From Mercenaria mercenaria (lineage: Eukaryota > Mollusca > Bivalvia > Venerida > Veneridae), in assembly GCF_021730395.1 (NCBI RefSeq), contig NC_069362.1, positions 35,606,501 through 35,670,500 of the forward strand: 64,000 bases of DNA, read 5' to 3'. Shown piece after piece: positions 1 to 12,000 of the stretch. The notes beneath the pieces were generated by a model that saw only the letters and a program-made list of their open reading frames with translations, did no database searches and was not told the DNA's origin. Each line of letters begins with the position of its first letter. Positions within the stretch are counted from its first letter, which is position 1. A program made the translations under genes and the position numbers.

Positions 1-187
1 TCCGGTCGGATGATTTTTTCACAGAGTTATTGCCCTTTGATTATTCAACAGTAGTATACTATAGTACAATTCTTGTCCGAAATCTTTCTCAGCAACCACT
101 GGTTGGAATTTAGCCATACTTCATAGAAAGCTTTACTATTAAGAGGAGATGCGCATATTATCTTTGTGTTCCGGTCGGATGATTTTT

Positions 188-700
188 GTGCCCACACTAT
201 GTGTGGTTGGGGCATATAGATTTGGTCTTGTCCGTGCGTCCGTCCGTCCGAAAAAAGATTGTGACGCGCCTAGCTCAAATAGTATTTGATATAAATTGAT
301 AAAACCTTGCATTAGTCTTTAACATGATATGAACGTGTGCATCTTCTTTTTTTCGTCTGGCTCCGCCCCCTATTTCCAGAGTTATGGCCCCTGAAATAGT
401 CAAAATGCACATTTTCACCTTGTGACGCGCCTAGCTCGATACTGGTATTTCATATAAATTGATGAAATCTTGCACAAGTCTTTATCATGATGTGACCTTA
501 CACAGATAGCCAAAATAGTGGATTGTTTGTTTGTGATGCGCATAACTCAAAAAGTATATGGCCTAGAATAATGACTCCTTTATATATAAAATGTTTTTGA
601 GGCTAAACCACCTTACGAATGCAAACATTTGAATTATTGCCCCTTATTTGTGACAAATGTACCAGTCGGGGCACACCCTGTATCCTACAGACATATTCTA
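188..700 (+). mobile_element. Tandem-core element nested in the satellite array
   Basis: It begins GTGCCCACACTATGTGTGG (a hairpin), then GGGGCATATAG and a GTCC microsatellite, and carries about two diverged copies of a core starting TGTGACGCGCCTAGCTC. It ends near a CGGGGCACACC motif that is inverted relative to the GTGCCC start. The satellite unit resumes on the right. The layout matches the pearl or Helentron-associated elements of bivalves (family knowledge). No coding capacity is seen. Confidence 0.6.
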
Positions 701-1119
701 TTTCACCCAGTTATTGCCCTTTTATTATTCAACAATAGTATACCATAGTACAATTCTTGTCGGGTGTATTTCTCAGTAACCACTGATTGGAATTTAATGA
801 AAATTCATAGGAAGCTTGATTATCAAGAAGAGATAAGCATATTGTCTTCGTCTTCTGGTCGGATGATTTTTTATCGAGTTATTGCCCTTCCATTATTCAA
901 CAATTCTTGTCCGGAGTATTCCTCAGCAACCACTGGTTGGAATTTAGCCATACTACATAGGTAGCTTTACTATCAAGCGGAGATGCGCATATTTTCTTTA
1001 TGTTCCGGTCGGATGATTTTTAACAGAGTTATTGCCCTTTGATTATTCAGCAATGATATACAATGTACTAGATCTATATTCAACATTCTTTATTCAGCAA
1101 TGATATACAATGTACTATA

Positions 1120-1303
1120 TTCAACATTCTAACATGGCTCGATTTGATTTCCAGTTAAACAAAGAAGAAAATCAAGCTCTATATATTCTGCGATAAACAA
1201 CGGTTGACGCGCGGACCGGTAAGAGAGCATTATGACGTCAATTATGACGTCATATTGCCGCATGACGTTCGATACATTACTCCTCGCGTAAACGAAATCC
1301 ATA
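1120..1303. mobile_element. Insertion with two TGACGTCA sites in the satellite array
   Basis: The segment starts TTCTAACATGGCTCG and ends CGTAAACGAAATC. It is flanked on both sides by an ATTCAACA copy of the satellite, which looks like a target duplication. It contains two TGACGTCA palindromes near 1235-1255 and a third related site. There is no coding sequence. Confidence 0.4.
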
Positions 1304-1633
1304 TTCAACAGTATATATAATAGTGCAATTCTTGTCCAGAGTATTTCTCAGCAACCACTGGTTGGAATTAAGCGAAACGCCATAGGAAGCTTCACTATTA
1401 AGAGGAGATGCGCATACTTTTTTCATGTTCCGGTTAGATGATTTTTTACCCGGCTATTGTCTTTTGATTATTCAACAATGGTATACTATTGTCCCGAGAA
1501 TTTCTCAGCAACCACTGTTTAAAATTTAGCCATACCTCATAGGAAGGTTCATCTTCAAGAGGAGATGCGCATATTATCTTTGTGTTTCGGCCGGTTGATT
1601 TTATACCGAATTACTTCCCTTTGATTATTCATT

Positions 1634-1973
1634 CTAACACTTAATTTACCGTGTATTGCCTTGTCTTGGCAAAATGACCTACTTCTGGCTTTTCCACCTA
1701 AAAAAGGATTCCAAATTAGTAAATTCGAACGTGTAAGAATGGAAATAGATTTTAGTTTTGCGTGCTTTGTTGGCAAATAAAACACGTTTTTTCATTCAGA
1801 TGCGCCGTAATTAATCACTCAGGCCTTCGGCCTTCGTGATTAATTACGACGCATCTGGACTCAAAACCGTGTTTTACTTGCCAATCTACCTTTGTGATTA
1901 GATTACTACGAATCTGAACGAAAAACCGTGTTTTATTTGCCAACAAAGCACGCAAAACTAAAATTTATTTTCC
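1634..1973. mobile_element. Hairpin element 1 inserted in the satellite array
   Basis: The satellite breaks at ATTCA near 1633 and resumes near 1973. The insert carries a long inverted repeat: the arm at 1750-1795 (TTTTAGTTTTGCGTGCTTTG...) pairs with 1921-1965. A separate inner hairpin at about 1798-1857 has the loop GGCCTTCGGCC. A partial extra arm lies at 1862-1885. There is no open frame. It shares its first bases, TTCTAACA, and its target position with the 1120-1303 insertion. Confidence 0.65.
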
Positions 1974-2275
1974 AAACAGTAGTACATGTATATTGTAGTA
2001 CAATTCTTGTCCGGAGTATTTCTTAGCAACCACTGGTTGGAATTTAGCCATACTTCATAGTAAGCTTTACTATCAAGAGGAGATACGCATATTGTCTTCT
2101 TGTTTCAGTTAGATGATTTTTCACTGATTTATTGCCCTTTGATAATTCAACATTAGTAAACTATAGTACCATCATAGTCAGGAGTATTTTTCAGCAACTA
2201 CTGCCTGGAATTCAGCAAAAATTCACAGGATGCTTCACTCTCAAGAGGGGGCGTGCATGTTTTCTTCATTATCCG

Positions 2276-3999
2276 TAGGAATGAGTGCAAATTTCGGTTT
2301 TACCGATATTTCTTGTATTTCAAATAGTCTGAAATACTACCACGTGGAATTATATCAGGGATGCCAATCCACGTGACTTAGATACCGTACACATGGAGAA
2401 AACGTGGCGAAAGTGTTACCTGAATCGAGACGTTTTCATATCCAAATGTCACGTGAGTTGGCCACCTTGTTATATTAGTATAATTGCATATTTAAGTAAC
2501 ATGTTGGTCTTATAACAGTAATGGCATGATAATCTAACGTGTCTGTGCACATAAACAATTAAAGTGACCTTTTGATATCATATTTTGAGACAAAAACTAA
2601 ACCGTCTGTATAGAGTTATTATTATACTAAACTTACGGCTGAATCGTTTATATGATTACGAATTAGATTAAAATAAACTACTTTTTGTTTCCAACTACCC
2701 GACCGACCTTTTTTCCGTTGGCCTTGGACATTTCTATTTCGTATAATGTGTATTTTTATGCAAATCTCAACTACATGCACATAACAAATTGTTTAGATCC
2801 ACAAAAATCACTGACTCTTATACACGTCTACTCTCATATTTAGCAAAAAAGTAAGCAGTCAGGATGTACTATCATAGATTTTCGTATAAAATTTTATCCC
2901 ATTGACAGAAAACTTTCGGCATAAGCTGGGTAATACAGTTCCTGCCGCCACATTAATGGTTACCAGTACTACCGTTTATACGTTAAAATTGGCCTGCTAA
3001 ACACGATCAAAGATGCTGTTCGTAAGGCAGTCACACGGGCTGCCAAAGTCTGTCTCTACCAGTATAGACACAGAGTGGTCTGATCAAAGGGACAGACCAA
3101 GAGAACGCCCCCAGAACAGAGAGCTCTTTTTGCTTCTGCCATGCCTAATTCTTTTTAACAGACAGATTTGTTCTGTGAGGTGTCTGGTTTATAGCACCGA
3201 TACACTAGAAGAACCTTTTCCTATGAAGAAACGGCCTCTTAGATCGGTGGGAGACACTTCAGAGCATCTCAGAAATTTCCAGTTTCTGTACCGGGATGAG
3301 CTGTTTGTTTGAAAAATATCCACAGAAGAATATAGCGAATAATTTTATTTTATAAGTGACATAATCACATAGGTGCCGTTAGTATATAGTTATACGTGCA
3401 CGATATATTGCGACGCATAACTACATCAAAATGACGGCGTTAATTTTCGTATTTTTACATTTTGAGGTTTCACTCAAACCTGCACGTTAGTAAGTGAACT
3501 CAAACCAAGAATAGATATTAAATGAAGCCAGAAAAAAAGATAATATCCAACAGGAAACAGGAAAAGCAAAAATGCAGCTTCCCCAAACCGCACGCGGACG
3601 TGCACACGACAAAACGTGAGCACATGCACATACACAAAGCAAACACAGGAGGACAAAACAGGAACACAATGGGACACCGCCTTAGAACGGTCAATGGCAA
3701 AAACAACACTGGAGAGAGCTTTAACCGGTTTATGGTGCACCTTGTTTTAATACATCTAAACAATATGAAGAGGATATACGTCTGCCGAATGATTTCATGA
3801 AGACGTTACCGGAGTTGAAATATTTAAATATGTCAAAACACGGTCATGCTTTATTTTGATTGTTTTATGTGAACAATAGATGAAATTGTGAAGCATTATT
3901 TCAAGGCGCATGTATGACGCCAAATATAGTAAATTGGCGTGACGTCAACGTGTAACCGTCCTGTTGTATCAGCTCGATTCTGAAACGTCTTTTATTTAA
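2276..3999. other. Mostly unique intergenic stretch, no gene seen
   Basis: No convincing exon was found. A 99-codon frame at 3013-3312 and overlapping frames on both strands at 3474-3800 show no domain, no splice context and no coding character. 3520-3740 may be a dispersed repeat, but I cannot prove it here. A block at about 2416-2470 (TTACCTGAATCG, then GTCACGTG, then GTTGGCC) recurs at 15991-16030. Confidence 0.5.
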
Positions 4000-4170
4000 G
4001 AAATAATAAATCTATTCCTATATTTTATCAGTTAATAAGATATGGGCAGGAGTTTGGATGCGAATAATTAAATCACTCGTGCTACGCACTCGTGATTTAA
4101 TTATTACGCATCCAAACGACTGCCCATGTTTTATTAATTGATAAAATTATTGGAACATATTTATTATTTC
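4000..4170. repeat. Long hairpin 2 (arms about 80 bp)
   Basis: The arm from about 4000 to 4080 pairs with 4090-4170. The loop is CTCGTGCTACGCACTCG and the arms contain ATTAAATCACTCG and TTTGGATGCG. Identity between the arms is high, so an RNA copy would form a long double strand. A GTGACGTCA site lies about 60 bp upstream, near 3939, as seen upstream of two other hairpins in this window. Confidence 0.8.
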
Positions 4171-4229
4171 GATTCTAACAACGCAACTACTTCACATTTT
4201 ACAGTACTACATTTTCAGCGTAATACTTC

Positions 4230-4420
4230 GTATAAGTTAGATAATACATAAAAGTGTGTTACCGGCTGGTATCATCATGCGCGGGGGAATCTCAGGGAAC
4301 GTAATTTGGGTAGCAAACGAGCCTCGTAGAGGCGAGTTTGCTATCAAATTACGTTCCCTGAGATTCTCCCAAGCATGATGATACTCGCCGGTAACACACG
4401 CGTATGTTTTGTCTAACTGA
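4230..4420. repeat. Long hairpin 3 (arms about 80-90 bp)
   Basis: The arms meet at GCCTCGTAGAGGC near 4321. The left arm contains GGGAACGTAATTTG, GTATCATCATGC and GTGTGTTACCGGC, all mirrored on the right. It sits only about 60 bp from hairpin 2 and is unrelated to it in sequence. Confidence 0.8.
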
Positions 4421-4425
4421 TTTAT

Positions 4426-6245
4426 TGCATGATTAAAAACAGGTAAACTGAACACATTTTTTAAATATCTTAAATTTAAAATATTTAAAAATATTTCCCC
4501 TCTTGAGCCTCCCTTAGAAACATTTCATGGTAAACCCCCAACTACCATATAAAAGCCAGAAGATGGCGCTGGGCAGGTTTTTTATATAAATTATGCATGC
4601 TTCACATCAGAGATCCCTTTTTCAAAGTTTTAAATAAACTACTAAAAAAAAGTTATAAAAAGTGCATAAATACGCATTGAAACATTCTTTATCAATTGGT
4701 GTAATTGTTTTTCAAAACAAAAAGTTGTGAAATAGAGTTTCAAAAATAATTTAAACTTAAACTGCTAAAAAATTGAATTTGCTGGGAGGTGTGGGGTGGG
4801 GAAGGCGCTACGGAGGTCATGAACCCTGGAGAAATAGGGAATGTAAACAAACCCCACGTGGCTAATTCTATCAACAAACGTTTCATGTATCTATGAAATT
4901 AACACCTAGAGCATATTGTAAAGCTTTGCCAGAAACGTAATTTGAATTTTTAAACTGAATAGAATATCATAATCATTTTTGCAGTTATATTTTTAAGTTA
5001 TTTAAAAAATCAAGTTTTAAATCAAGATGTAGAGAACTAAACTACAGAACTACAGTAATATATTATTTCAAATAGCTGATCATTTTCAATACATTATCAC
5101 AGCAACACCTGCTAATTTGTGTGTATTGTTCTACACCCCAGACAGAGAAAACTGTGAGCGATACCTGTGTGCAACGGAATTTAGAGCACGGCTAACCGTG
5201 GCGATACCAGAATTTAGAAAACACAAAACTTCAAAGGAAAATGCCGCAGTCATGCAATAAATTCGGGTCATATGCTGTTACAATTTACCCCCTATGGTTA
5301 GAAAGAGTTGCATAGCCAATGGAACGTATAGATATTTGTTTCTTTTTATCAGAATTTTGAGAAGTATTTATGAATTAGTAATCTAACAGCTCGCAAACTA
5401 ATTATGAAGAGAATCATCAAATTAGGCGAGTTGACCCTGTGTTACAAGTTACGAGCTTAACTTTATATGACGTCACATCATTATGACGTCATACTTTATG
5501 TCATACATTTATGACGTCACCGCTGAATCTTAATTAAGCTAATTGAATTCGCTCGTAGAGATCAAAACGTGTTTTACGGTCCTACACATAAGTCAGTATG
5601 ACTTTTTATCATATTTGTGTTTTTGAAATGCTGTTTTCAACCGTTTGGCCCTTAAATAATTCGTATGTAATGGAAATGAAGTAGAATCTCTTATGTCACA
5701 ATCATAGGGGGTGAAATGTAACAGCCAACCATATTTTATCGTAGATTCGTGTATAGGCGATTTCGCTATTTGTTTATATAGCAATTGCTGCAGATCGTGT
5801 TAGAATAGTAGATCAAATATTGTAGCACCGTGATATATCACAAACATTTTTATTAGGATTTTAATATATCGTTGGTTCTTTTTCATCATTTGTTGGATTT
5901 TGGTTATTGAAAACGTTTTGCTAATTTCAAAGAGATTTAAGACTAATAGTGATGATAGACTGAAAAAAATAATAAAACCAAAGTAAGAAAATACTATTTG
6001 AATTTCCTGGTCACGTGATATTTGTGACATCTAGAAAAATCTATGCCATTTTTCCCAAACCCGATGGACAGCGAGGAATGGAAAACCGAACGCTAGAGTC
6101 AGAAGGTTGTGGAAACAAACTTCCCTTACTCGGCAGACATGTTAGATCATTGGATTGCCTACCGATTGTATTATTGCAACATTAAAACACTGTAAATTTT
6201 ATCAAACACTTCGTCGAATTAAGACGTCATTATGCGCACCTATAG
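4426..6245. other. AT-rich stretch without a recognised gene
   Basis: The frames at 5593-5784 and 5800-6030 (minus) are low-complexity AT-rich translations and are not supported as genes. A 23-bp inverted pair (GCTGTTACA...CCCCCTATG) lies at 5273-5298 and 5711-5735. The TGACGTCA cluster is listed separately. Confidence 0.5.
5466..5520. promoter_or_regulatory. Cluster of TGACGTCA (CRE-type) palindromes
   Basis: Three TGACGTCA sites occur within about 55 bp, near 5467, 5486 and 5511. This palindrome is the consensus for CREB/ATF bZIP proteins (established knowledge). No adjacent exon could be identified, so a promoter role is only a possibility. The sites may belong to a repeat, because similar pairs occur at 1235-1255 and 14218-14240. 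Confidence 0.3.
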
Positions 6246-7040
6246 GTACGCTGATCTCCTACTTGGATAACATTGTCTTTCCTGCTTGGAGTATGTCTTC
6301 CTCGGCACCTACATGGATAGCATTGTCTTTCCTGCTGGGAGTACGTCTTCCTCGTAACCTACACGGATAGCATTGTCTTTCCTGCTGGGAGTACGTCTTC
6401 CTCGGAACCTACACGGATAGCATTGTCTTTCCTGCTGGGAGTAAGTCTTCCTCGTAACCTACACGGATAGCATTGTCTTTCCTGCTGGGAGTACGTCTTC
6501 CTCGTAACCTACACGGATAGCATTGTCTTTCCTGCTGGGAGTAAGTCTTCCTCGTAACCTACACGGATAGCATTGTCTTTCCTGCTGGGAGTAAGTCTTC
6601 CTCGTAACCTACACGGATAGCATTGTCTTTCCTGCTGGGAGTAAGTCTTCCTCGTAACCTACACGGATAGCATTGTCTTTCCTGCTGGGAGTAAGTCTTC
6701 CTCGTAACCTACACGGATAGCATTGTCTTTCCTGCTGGGAGTAAGTCTTCCTCGTAACCTACACGGATAGCATTGTCTTTCCTGCTGGGAGTAAGTCTTC
6801 CTCGGCACCTACACGCTCCTCGTAACCTACACGGATAGCATTGTCTTTCCTGCTGGGAGTAAGTCTTCCTCGGAACCTGCACGGATAGCATTGTCTTTCC
6901 TGCTGGGAGTAAGTCTTCCTCGGAACCTGCACGGATAGCATTGTCTTTCCTGCTGGGAGTAAGTCTTCCTCGGAACCTGCACGGATAGCATTGTCTTTCC
7001 TGCTGGAAGTACGTCTTCCTCGGCACCTACACGGATAGCA
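6246..7040 (+). repeat. 50-bp tandem array, about 16 copies
   Basis: The period is exactly 50 bp. Each unit contains ACACGGATAGCATTG, TCTTTCCTGCTGGGAGT and CTTCCTCG. One junction near 6801-6835 is irregular. Many copies read GGGAGTAAGTC and others GGGAGTACGTC. Half a unit and a further piece reappear at 7580-7617, after the insertion at 7043-7579. Both strands give spurious open frames of about 100 codons. Confidence 0.95.
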
Positions 7041-7042
7041 TT

Positions 7043-7579
7043 TTCTCACTTATCGGACAGAAAAATCTCTATTTTTAGAAGTGCTGGAAAATCTTATCTC
7101 ACATGGGTTATCCCACACTCCTGTGACGGACTCCCTTCGTGCGCTGAATATACATATTATTTATGTAAAATAATTAAAAATCAGGTACCTTTTTCTTTTC
7201 TCTTCGTTCCTTATAGTGTATTTCTCGATTCAAAATTCATTACTTTATGATAAGAACGTACCGTTACGTTACAAACGATAAAACTAAAGCGGAACTTTGT
7301 TATTGTGCGTCACTGAAATATCACGACGTCACTTCTGCTTACGGACGCCAATTTCCCGCGTTTTAAGTAGTTTCATATTTCTATGCTTGTTTTTATTGTT
7401 TTTGTTGTGGTAAGTGAGAAATAGAATCCATCATTGGTGTTCGGTGAAGATCGGAAATCCCAACCCTCGGGCGCACCGCTCAAGTCTTAAACTCGGCTCA
7501 GCCTCGTTTAAGACTTGAGCGGTGCGCCCTCGGGTTGGGATTTTCTGATCTTAACCGAAGACCAATGATGGATTCTCTA
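7043..7579 (+). mobile_element. Insertion ending in long hairpin 4, splitting the 50-bp array
   Basis: The array breaks after GGATAGCATT and resumes at GTCTTTCCTGCTGGG, which defines the insert. Its right part is a hairpin at about 7424-7579. The arms read ATAGAATCCATCATTGGTG outside and CTCAAGTCTTAAACTCGGC inside. Upstream lies a conserved block with CACGACGTCACT and TTACGGACG, shared with the neighbouring element at 7690-8312. No coding sequence was found. Confidence 0.65.
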
Positions 7580-7689
7580 TGTCTTTCCTGCTGGGAGTAC
7601 GTCTTCCTCGGCACCTTCAATGGGCCAGATAATAAGTCGGTCTGACGCCAATATACGCCAAATGTGCATATTTGATTTTCATATTTTTA

Positions 7690-8315
7690 GCTAGATATAT
7701 TTTTCTTGCCTTACAGAAGGGGATTTCCGGTATTTTTACCGGTGCTGGAATAATCCATCTTACACCCCGGGGTAGATGACACCCGTGCTGTAAATTACGT
7801 ATTACGAACTACATACATGTAGAAGATTTATGTAGTAGGCCTAATTTATATTTCATTTAAAAAAAAAACGAATAAAAACCCAATACCTTGACAGTTCCCC
7901 TTAGTTCCTGATAGTAATTCTAGATTAGAAAAAAAAACGCTATTTTATCAAACATTCATAACGTTACACTGCAACTGATAAAACAAAACCGGAACTAAGC
8001 ATTGTTATTTGTCATTGAAACGCCATGACGTCTTTCCTGTTTACGGACGTTGGTTTCAGCGCTTTGTTTAAATACGCTGCTATAAGAAATAGTTCTAAAA
8101 AGAAAGCCGTTCGATTGATGTTATCATTATTATTTTTGCTTGAATACGGTATGCAAGAAAAAGATTCTATCACTGGTTGTAGCTGCAAATGGGAATATCC
8201 GGTTCTCCGGCAACTGTTTACGCGGTAACTCGACAGAGCGCCGTAACCGCCTTAGCAGTTATCCTCGAGGCCGGCAATTCCCATCTGCACCTACAACCAG
8301 TGAAAGAAGCTTATA
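7690..8315 (+). mobile_element. Paralogous element ending in long hairpin 5
   Basis: It has the same order of blocks as 7043-7579: CGGAACTAAG, then CATTGAAAC, CATGACGTC and TTACGGACG, and finally a hairpin. The hairpin itself (8160-8312) is of a different sequence family, with arms containing CACTGGTTGTAG and TGGGAATATCCGG. That hairpin family recurs at 55185-55350. The 67-codon frame at 8025-8228 lies inside the element and is not supported as a gene. Confidence 0.55.
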
Positions 8316-8663
8316 GTATCGTTTGATATATGCTACAATAATTTGGCAGAACTAACAGATAATTTAGATATGTAATTTTCATTACACTGTATAAAGTACA
8401 TGAGAATCCTTCAAAGCTATACCTTTACGCTCAATGTTTTATATAATTTATTTTGGTTATAATTCACGTTCTGAAGTAATATCTCTCATTTCCAACAAAT
8501 GAACAATTTTAAATGTGTTATTCGGTGAAAATTCGTTGAAAAAATATAGCAATAATATTTCAGGTGGTGTTGGACATCTTTGTGTTTTCCATGATAACAC
8601 AAACATCATAGTTTTCATAGCTGATGAAACACCCGTGTGGCCACTTAAAAACTTGCGTTAACA

Positions 8664-9003
8664 TCATGTTGCTTTCATGATAAAGCAACAAGTTAAAATC
8701 ATAGAAACAGTAACTAACAGCACAGGGTAGACACCGGTAGCGCCAGACACACGATTTAATGCGAAGTCTGACAGTTCTATAAAACAGTTTTTATTCGCCA
8801 TCGGTTCACACTGAAAGTTTCTCTTCTCACAAAATTCTCTTCCATTCGTGTACAAGTCGCCAATAACCGACCCCTTTAATATAGAAGAAGAGCAAGCGGA
8901 GTACCAGGCGTTACAGAATTCCTCACAAACTGTTAATTTCTCCTGGCCGTAGAATGTGTTCTGATATGGAGCACAGATGTAGCACATTAGGTAGTTTGTG
9001 TAC
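8664..9003 (-). CDS. Folate-receptor-like gene, exon 2 (last coding exon)
   Basis: The acceptor TTTTCCAG lies just above 9003. The first base completes an Arg codon begun in exon 1, and translation then gives YTNYLMCYICAPYQN. It contains the CEEFC and NGREFC signatures and ends in a hydrophobic segment (GVYPVLLVTVSMILTCC). The stop is TGA at 8664-8666. A possible AATAAA-type signal lies on the minus strand near 8450. Confidence 0.8.
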
Positions 9004-12000
9004 CTGGAAAATAAGCACAGAAATACCTTTAAAATAACTCAAAAATACAGAGTTGATACTGATACTTGTGCTTTGATATACCGCGAAAGAAAAAAGAAAC
9101 TGTCAAGATATAAATTCTCTATATCAATAGATGTGGAAATTAAAACACTTTGGAAATGATTCCTATACATGTAGTTAAATCGTCTGAAGGAACTTTAGCA
9201 GCAGCGGACGATCAAACCATTTTTTTATTTGGCTGATGTTGCAACATTTACTTTTCTGTCAGAGAACCACTAGTAGTAGTGAGAGATTTCTTCGTACAAG
9301 GTCCGGATCCTGTCGCCTGGGAAATGACCTATACTTGTCAAAGTTTAGGCTCAAAATGTACCAGAGGCCACCATTTCATACCTGTATTTCAAACATTTTC
9401 AGGAGTGACCCCCTGACACTTCGTTACATATTAGGGATATCCTCCCGAACCCGCCCCACCCCCATTTTCCCAAAAATGTTGAATAGATTAAGAAGTTTTG
9501 CTAAAATCATGTCTGCAGTTAGGTCGTTATACGCCTCGGTCTATCAATAACATATTTGGGTACTCAAAATTTAGACCCGAAAATGCAACAGAAACCAACA
9601 TTTTATACTTATGTTTCAAAAGTTTCCCTGACCCCTTACAGGAGGGGGCACCCTCTCATACCTATACCCCCTTCCCCACTCTGTGCTACTGGCCTTGTCG
9701 ATGAAATCTTCATTCTAAATTTTGCCTAACCCCATTTAAAACCTGGAACCGGGCTTGTATACCACAAGTTGGCGGACCCACCTTTTATAATTCCGTAAAC
9801 TGACTGTAGAAGATGCTGTGTAACTCATTACCAACACTGGAGAGCTTCCATAGTGCCATATTTTGTAGTAAAACTGACTGTATCTTATCATGTTTAACTC
9901 ACTATATCTATATGGTTGCATAACTCACTGTACATAATGTTGCATAGTTCGTCTTTGACATTGTAAGAAGTTTTCACGTTACCACATGTTGTATAGATCA
10001 TGATGCATAGCTCAGCTTTGACATTGTTAGAGGTTTCCACATAACACATAACAAAATGTTGCATAGCTCATCTCCTACGTTGTTAGAAGTTTCAACATCA
10101 TCATAATGTACATGTACGTAACTCATCTCCTACATTGTTAGAAATTTCAACACCATTATAATGTACATGTTCGTAACTCACCTCTGACATTATTAGAAGT
10201 TTCAACACCATCATAATGTACATGTGCGTACCTCACCTCTGACATTTTTAGACCATCATAATGTACATGTACGTAACTCACCTCTGACATTGTTCGACGT
10301 TTCAACACCATCATAATGTACATGTTCGTAACTCACCTCTAACATTATTAGAAGTTTCAACACCGTCATAATGTACATGTACGTACCTCACCTCTGACAT
10401 TGTTAGACGTTTCAACACCATCATAATGTACATGTTCGTAACTCACCTCTGACATTATTAGAAGTTTCAACACCATCATAATGTACGTGTACGTAACTCA
10501 CCTCTGACATTGTTAGATGTTTCAACACCATCATAAAGAACATGTACGTAACTCATCTCTGACATTGTTAGACGTTTCAACATCATCATAATGTACATGT
10601 ACGTACCTCACCTCTGACATTGTTAGACGTTTCAACACCATCATAATGTACATGTACGTAGCTCACCTCTGACATTGTTCGACGTTTCAACACCATCATA
10701 ATGTTCATGTGCGTAACTCACCTCTGACATTGTTAGACGTTTCAACACTATCATAATGTACATGTACGTAACTCACCTCTGACATTGTTCGACGTTTCAA
10801 CACCATCATAATGTACATGTACGTAACTCACCCCTGACATTGTTAGAATTTTCAACATTATGACATGGTGCACAAATCTCACATTTGGCATTGTTATAAG
10901 ATTCCACATGACAATATGTTACATCTCACCTTTGACATTGCTATGGGTTTCCAATATACCAAATGATGCACAACTCGCATTTGACATTCTGGGGAGTTAC
11001 ATGGTTATGGTTTCACGGCACGGAATAAAGTACGGCTTACATTTAAAATTTTCTTCATTGTACCGAATACATGTAATGCAAAACTCACCTTTGACTTTCC
11101 GAAGAGCTACCTTTTAAAGGTTTTACACCTCCAAATGACGTAAAATTCCTATCAACACTGAAAGCTACTGGGGACCAAATAATGCTCAAAACGACTTTGA
11201 CACTCTGTAGAGCTGCCGTTTAGAGGTTACAAAATACATATGATGCATGATTCACCTTAAAGGCACTGGCCTCCAGATTTTGGCTAAAAATGATCTTTCT
11301 TTATGATTGAAGTTTGGTCATAAAAAATCATTATGAACATTAGAATATGAGGGGTTTTTTTTTGGTGTCGAAAGATCTGGAGGTCAGTGGCTTTAAACAT
11401 TATATATGTTTGTTCTGCAATTGCTTTACAAAGACTTACATTATGGAAACATAACGAAAATCTGCCCCTATAGTGATTCTACGGTACCAAATGCTGCTTC
11501 ACCGTCACCTTCGACATTCTGGAAAACTGCCCGATACCAAATGCTACTGAACTCAACATTGACATTCTGGGGAGCTGCCTGGTACCAAATACTGCTGAAC
11601 TCACCTTTGACATTCAGGAGAGCTGTCCGGTACCAAATACTGCTGAACTCACCTTTGACATTCTGGAAAACTGTCCGATACCAAATACTGCTGCACTCAC
11701 CTTTAACATTCTGGAGCCTCCGCATGATGATCTGCCCGGTACCAAATACTGCTGAACTCACCTTTGACATTCAGGAGAGCTGTCCGGTACCAAATACTGC
11801 TGAACTCACCTTTGACATTCTGGAAAACTGTCCGATACCAAATACTGCTGCTATCACCTTTAACATTCTGGAAATCTGCCCGGTACCAAATACTGCTGAA
11901 CTCACCTTTGCCATTCAGGAGAGCTGTCCGGTACCAAATACTGCTGAACTCACCTTTGACATTCTGGAGATCTACCCGGTACCAAATGCTGCTGCACTCA

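Larger units (their letters stand above)
1..2275 (+). repeat. Tandem array, unit about 150-170 bp
   Basis: A diverged satellite whose units contain TCCGGTCGGATGATTT, then a TTATTGCCCTTTGATTATTC block, then CAACCACTGGTTGGAATTTA, then GAGGAGATGCGCATATT. Units start near 1, 171, 853 and 1004 and continue to about 2270. Three foreign segments interrupt it, at about 188-700, 1120-1303 and 1634-1973. It has no coding capacity. The small open frames inside it are array by-products. The left edge runs off the window. Confidence 0.85.

Noticed and set aside
3013-3312. 99-codon plus-strand frame
   Set aside because: No recognisable domain, signal, splice context or homologous frame was seen. The length is within chance expectation.
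6709-7049. Overlapping minus-strand frames with RKTYSQQERQCYPC repeats
   Set aside because: They are translations of the 50-bp array, with no coding evidence.
8620-8640. Hammerhead-ribozyme-like CTGATGAAAC
   Set aside because: Only the core word is present. No flanking helices of the required form were found.
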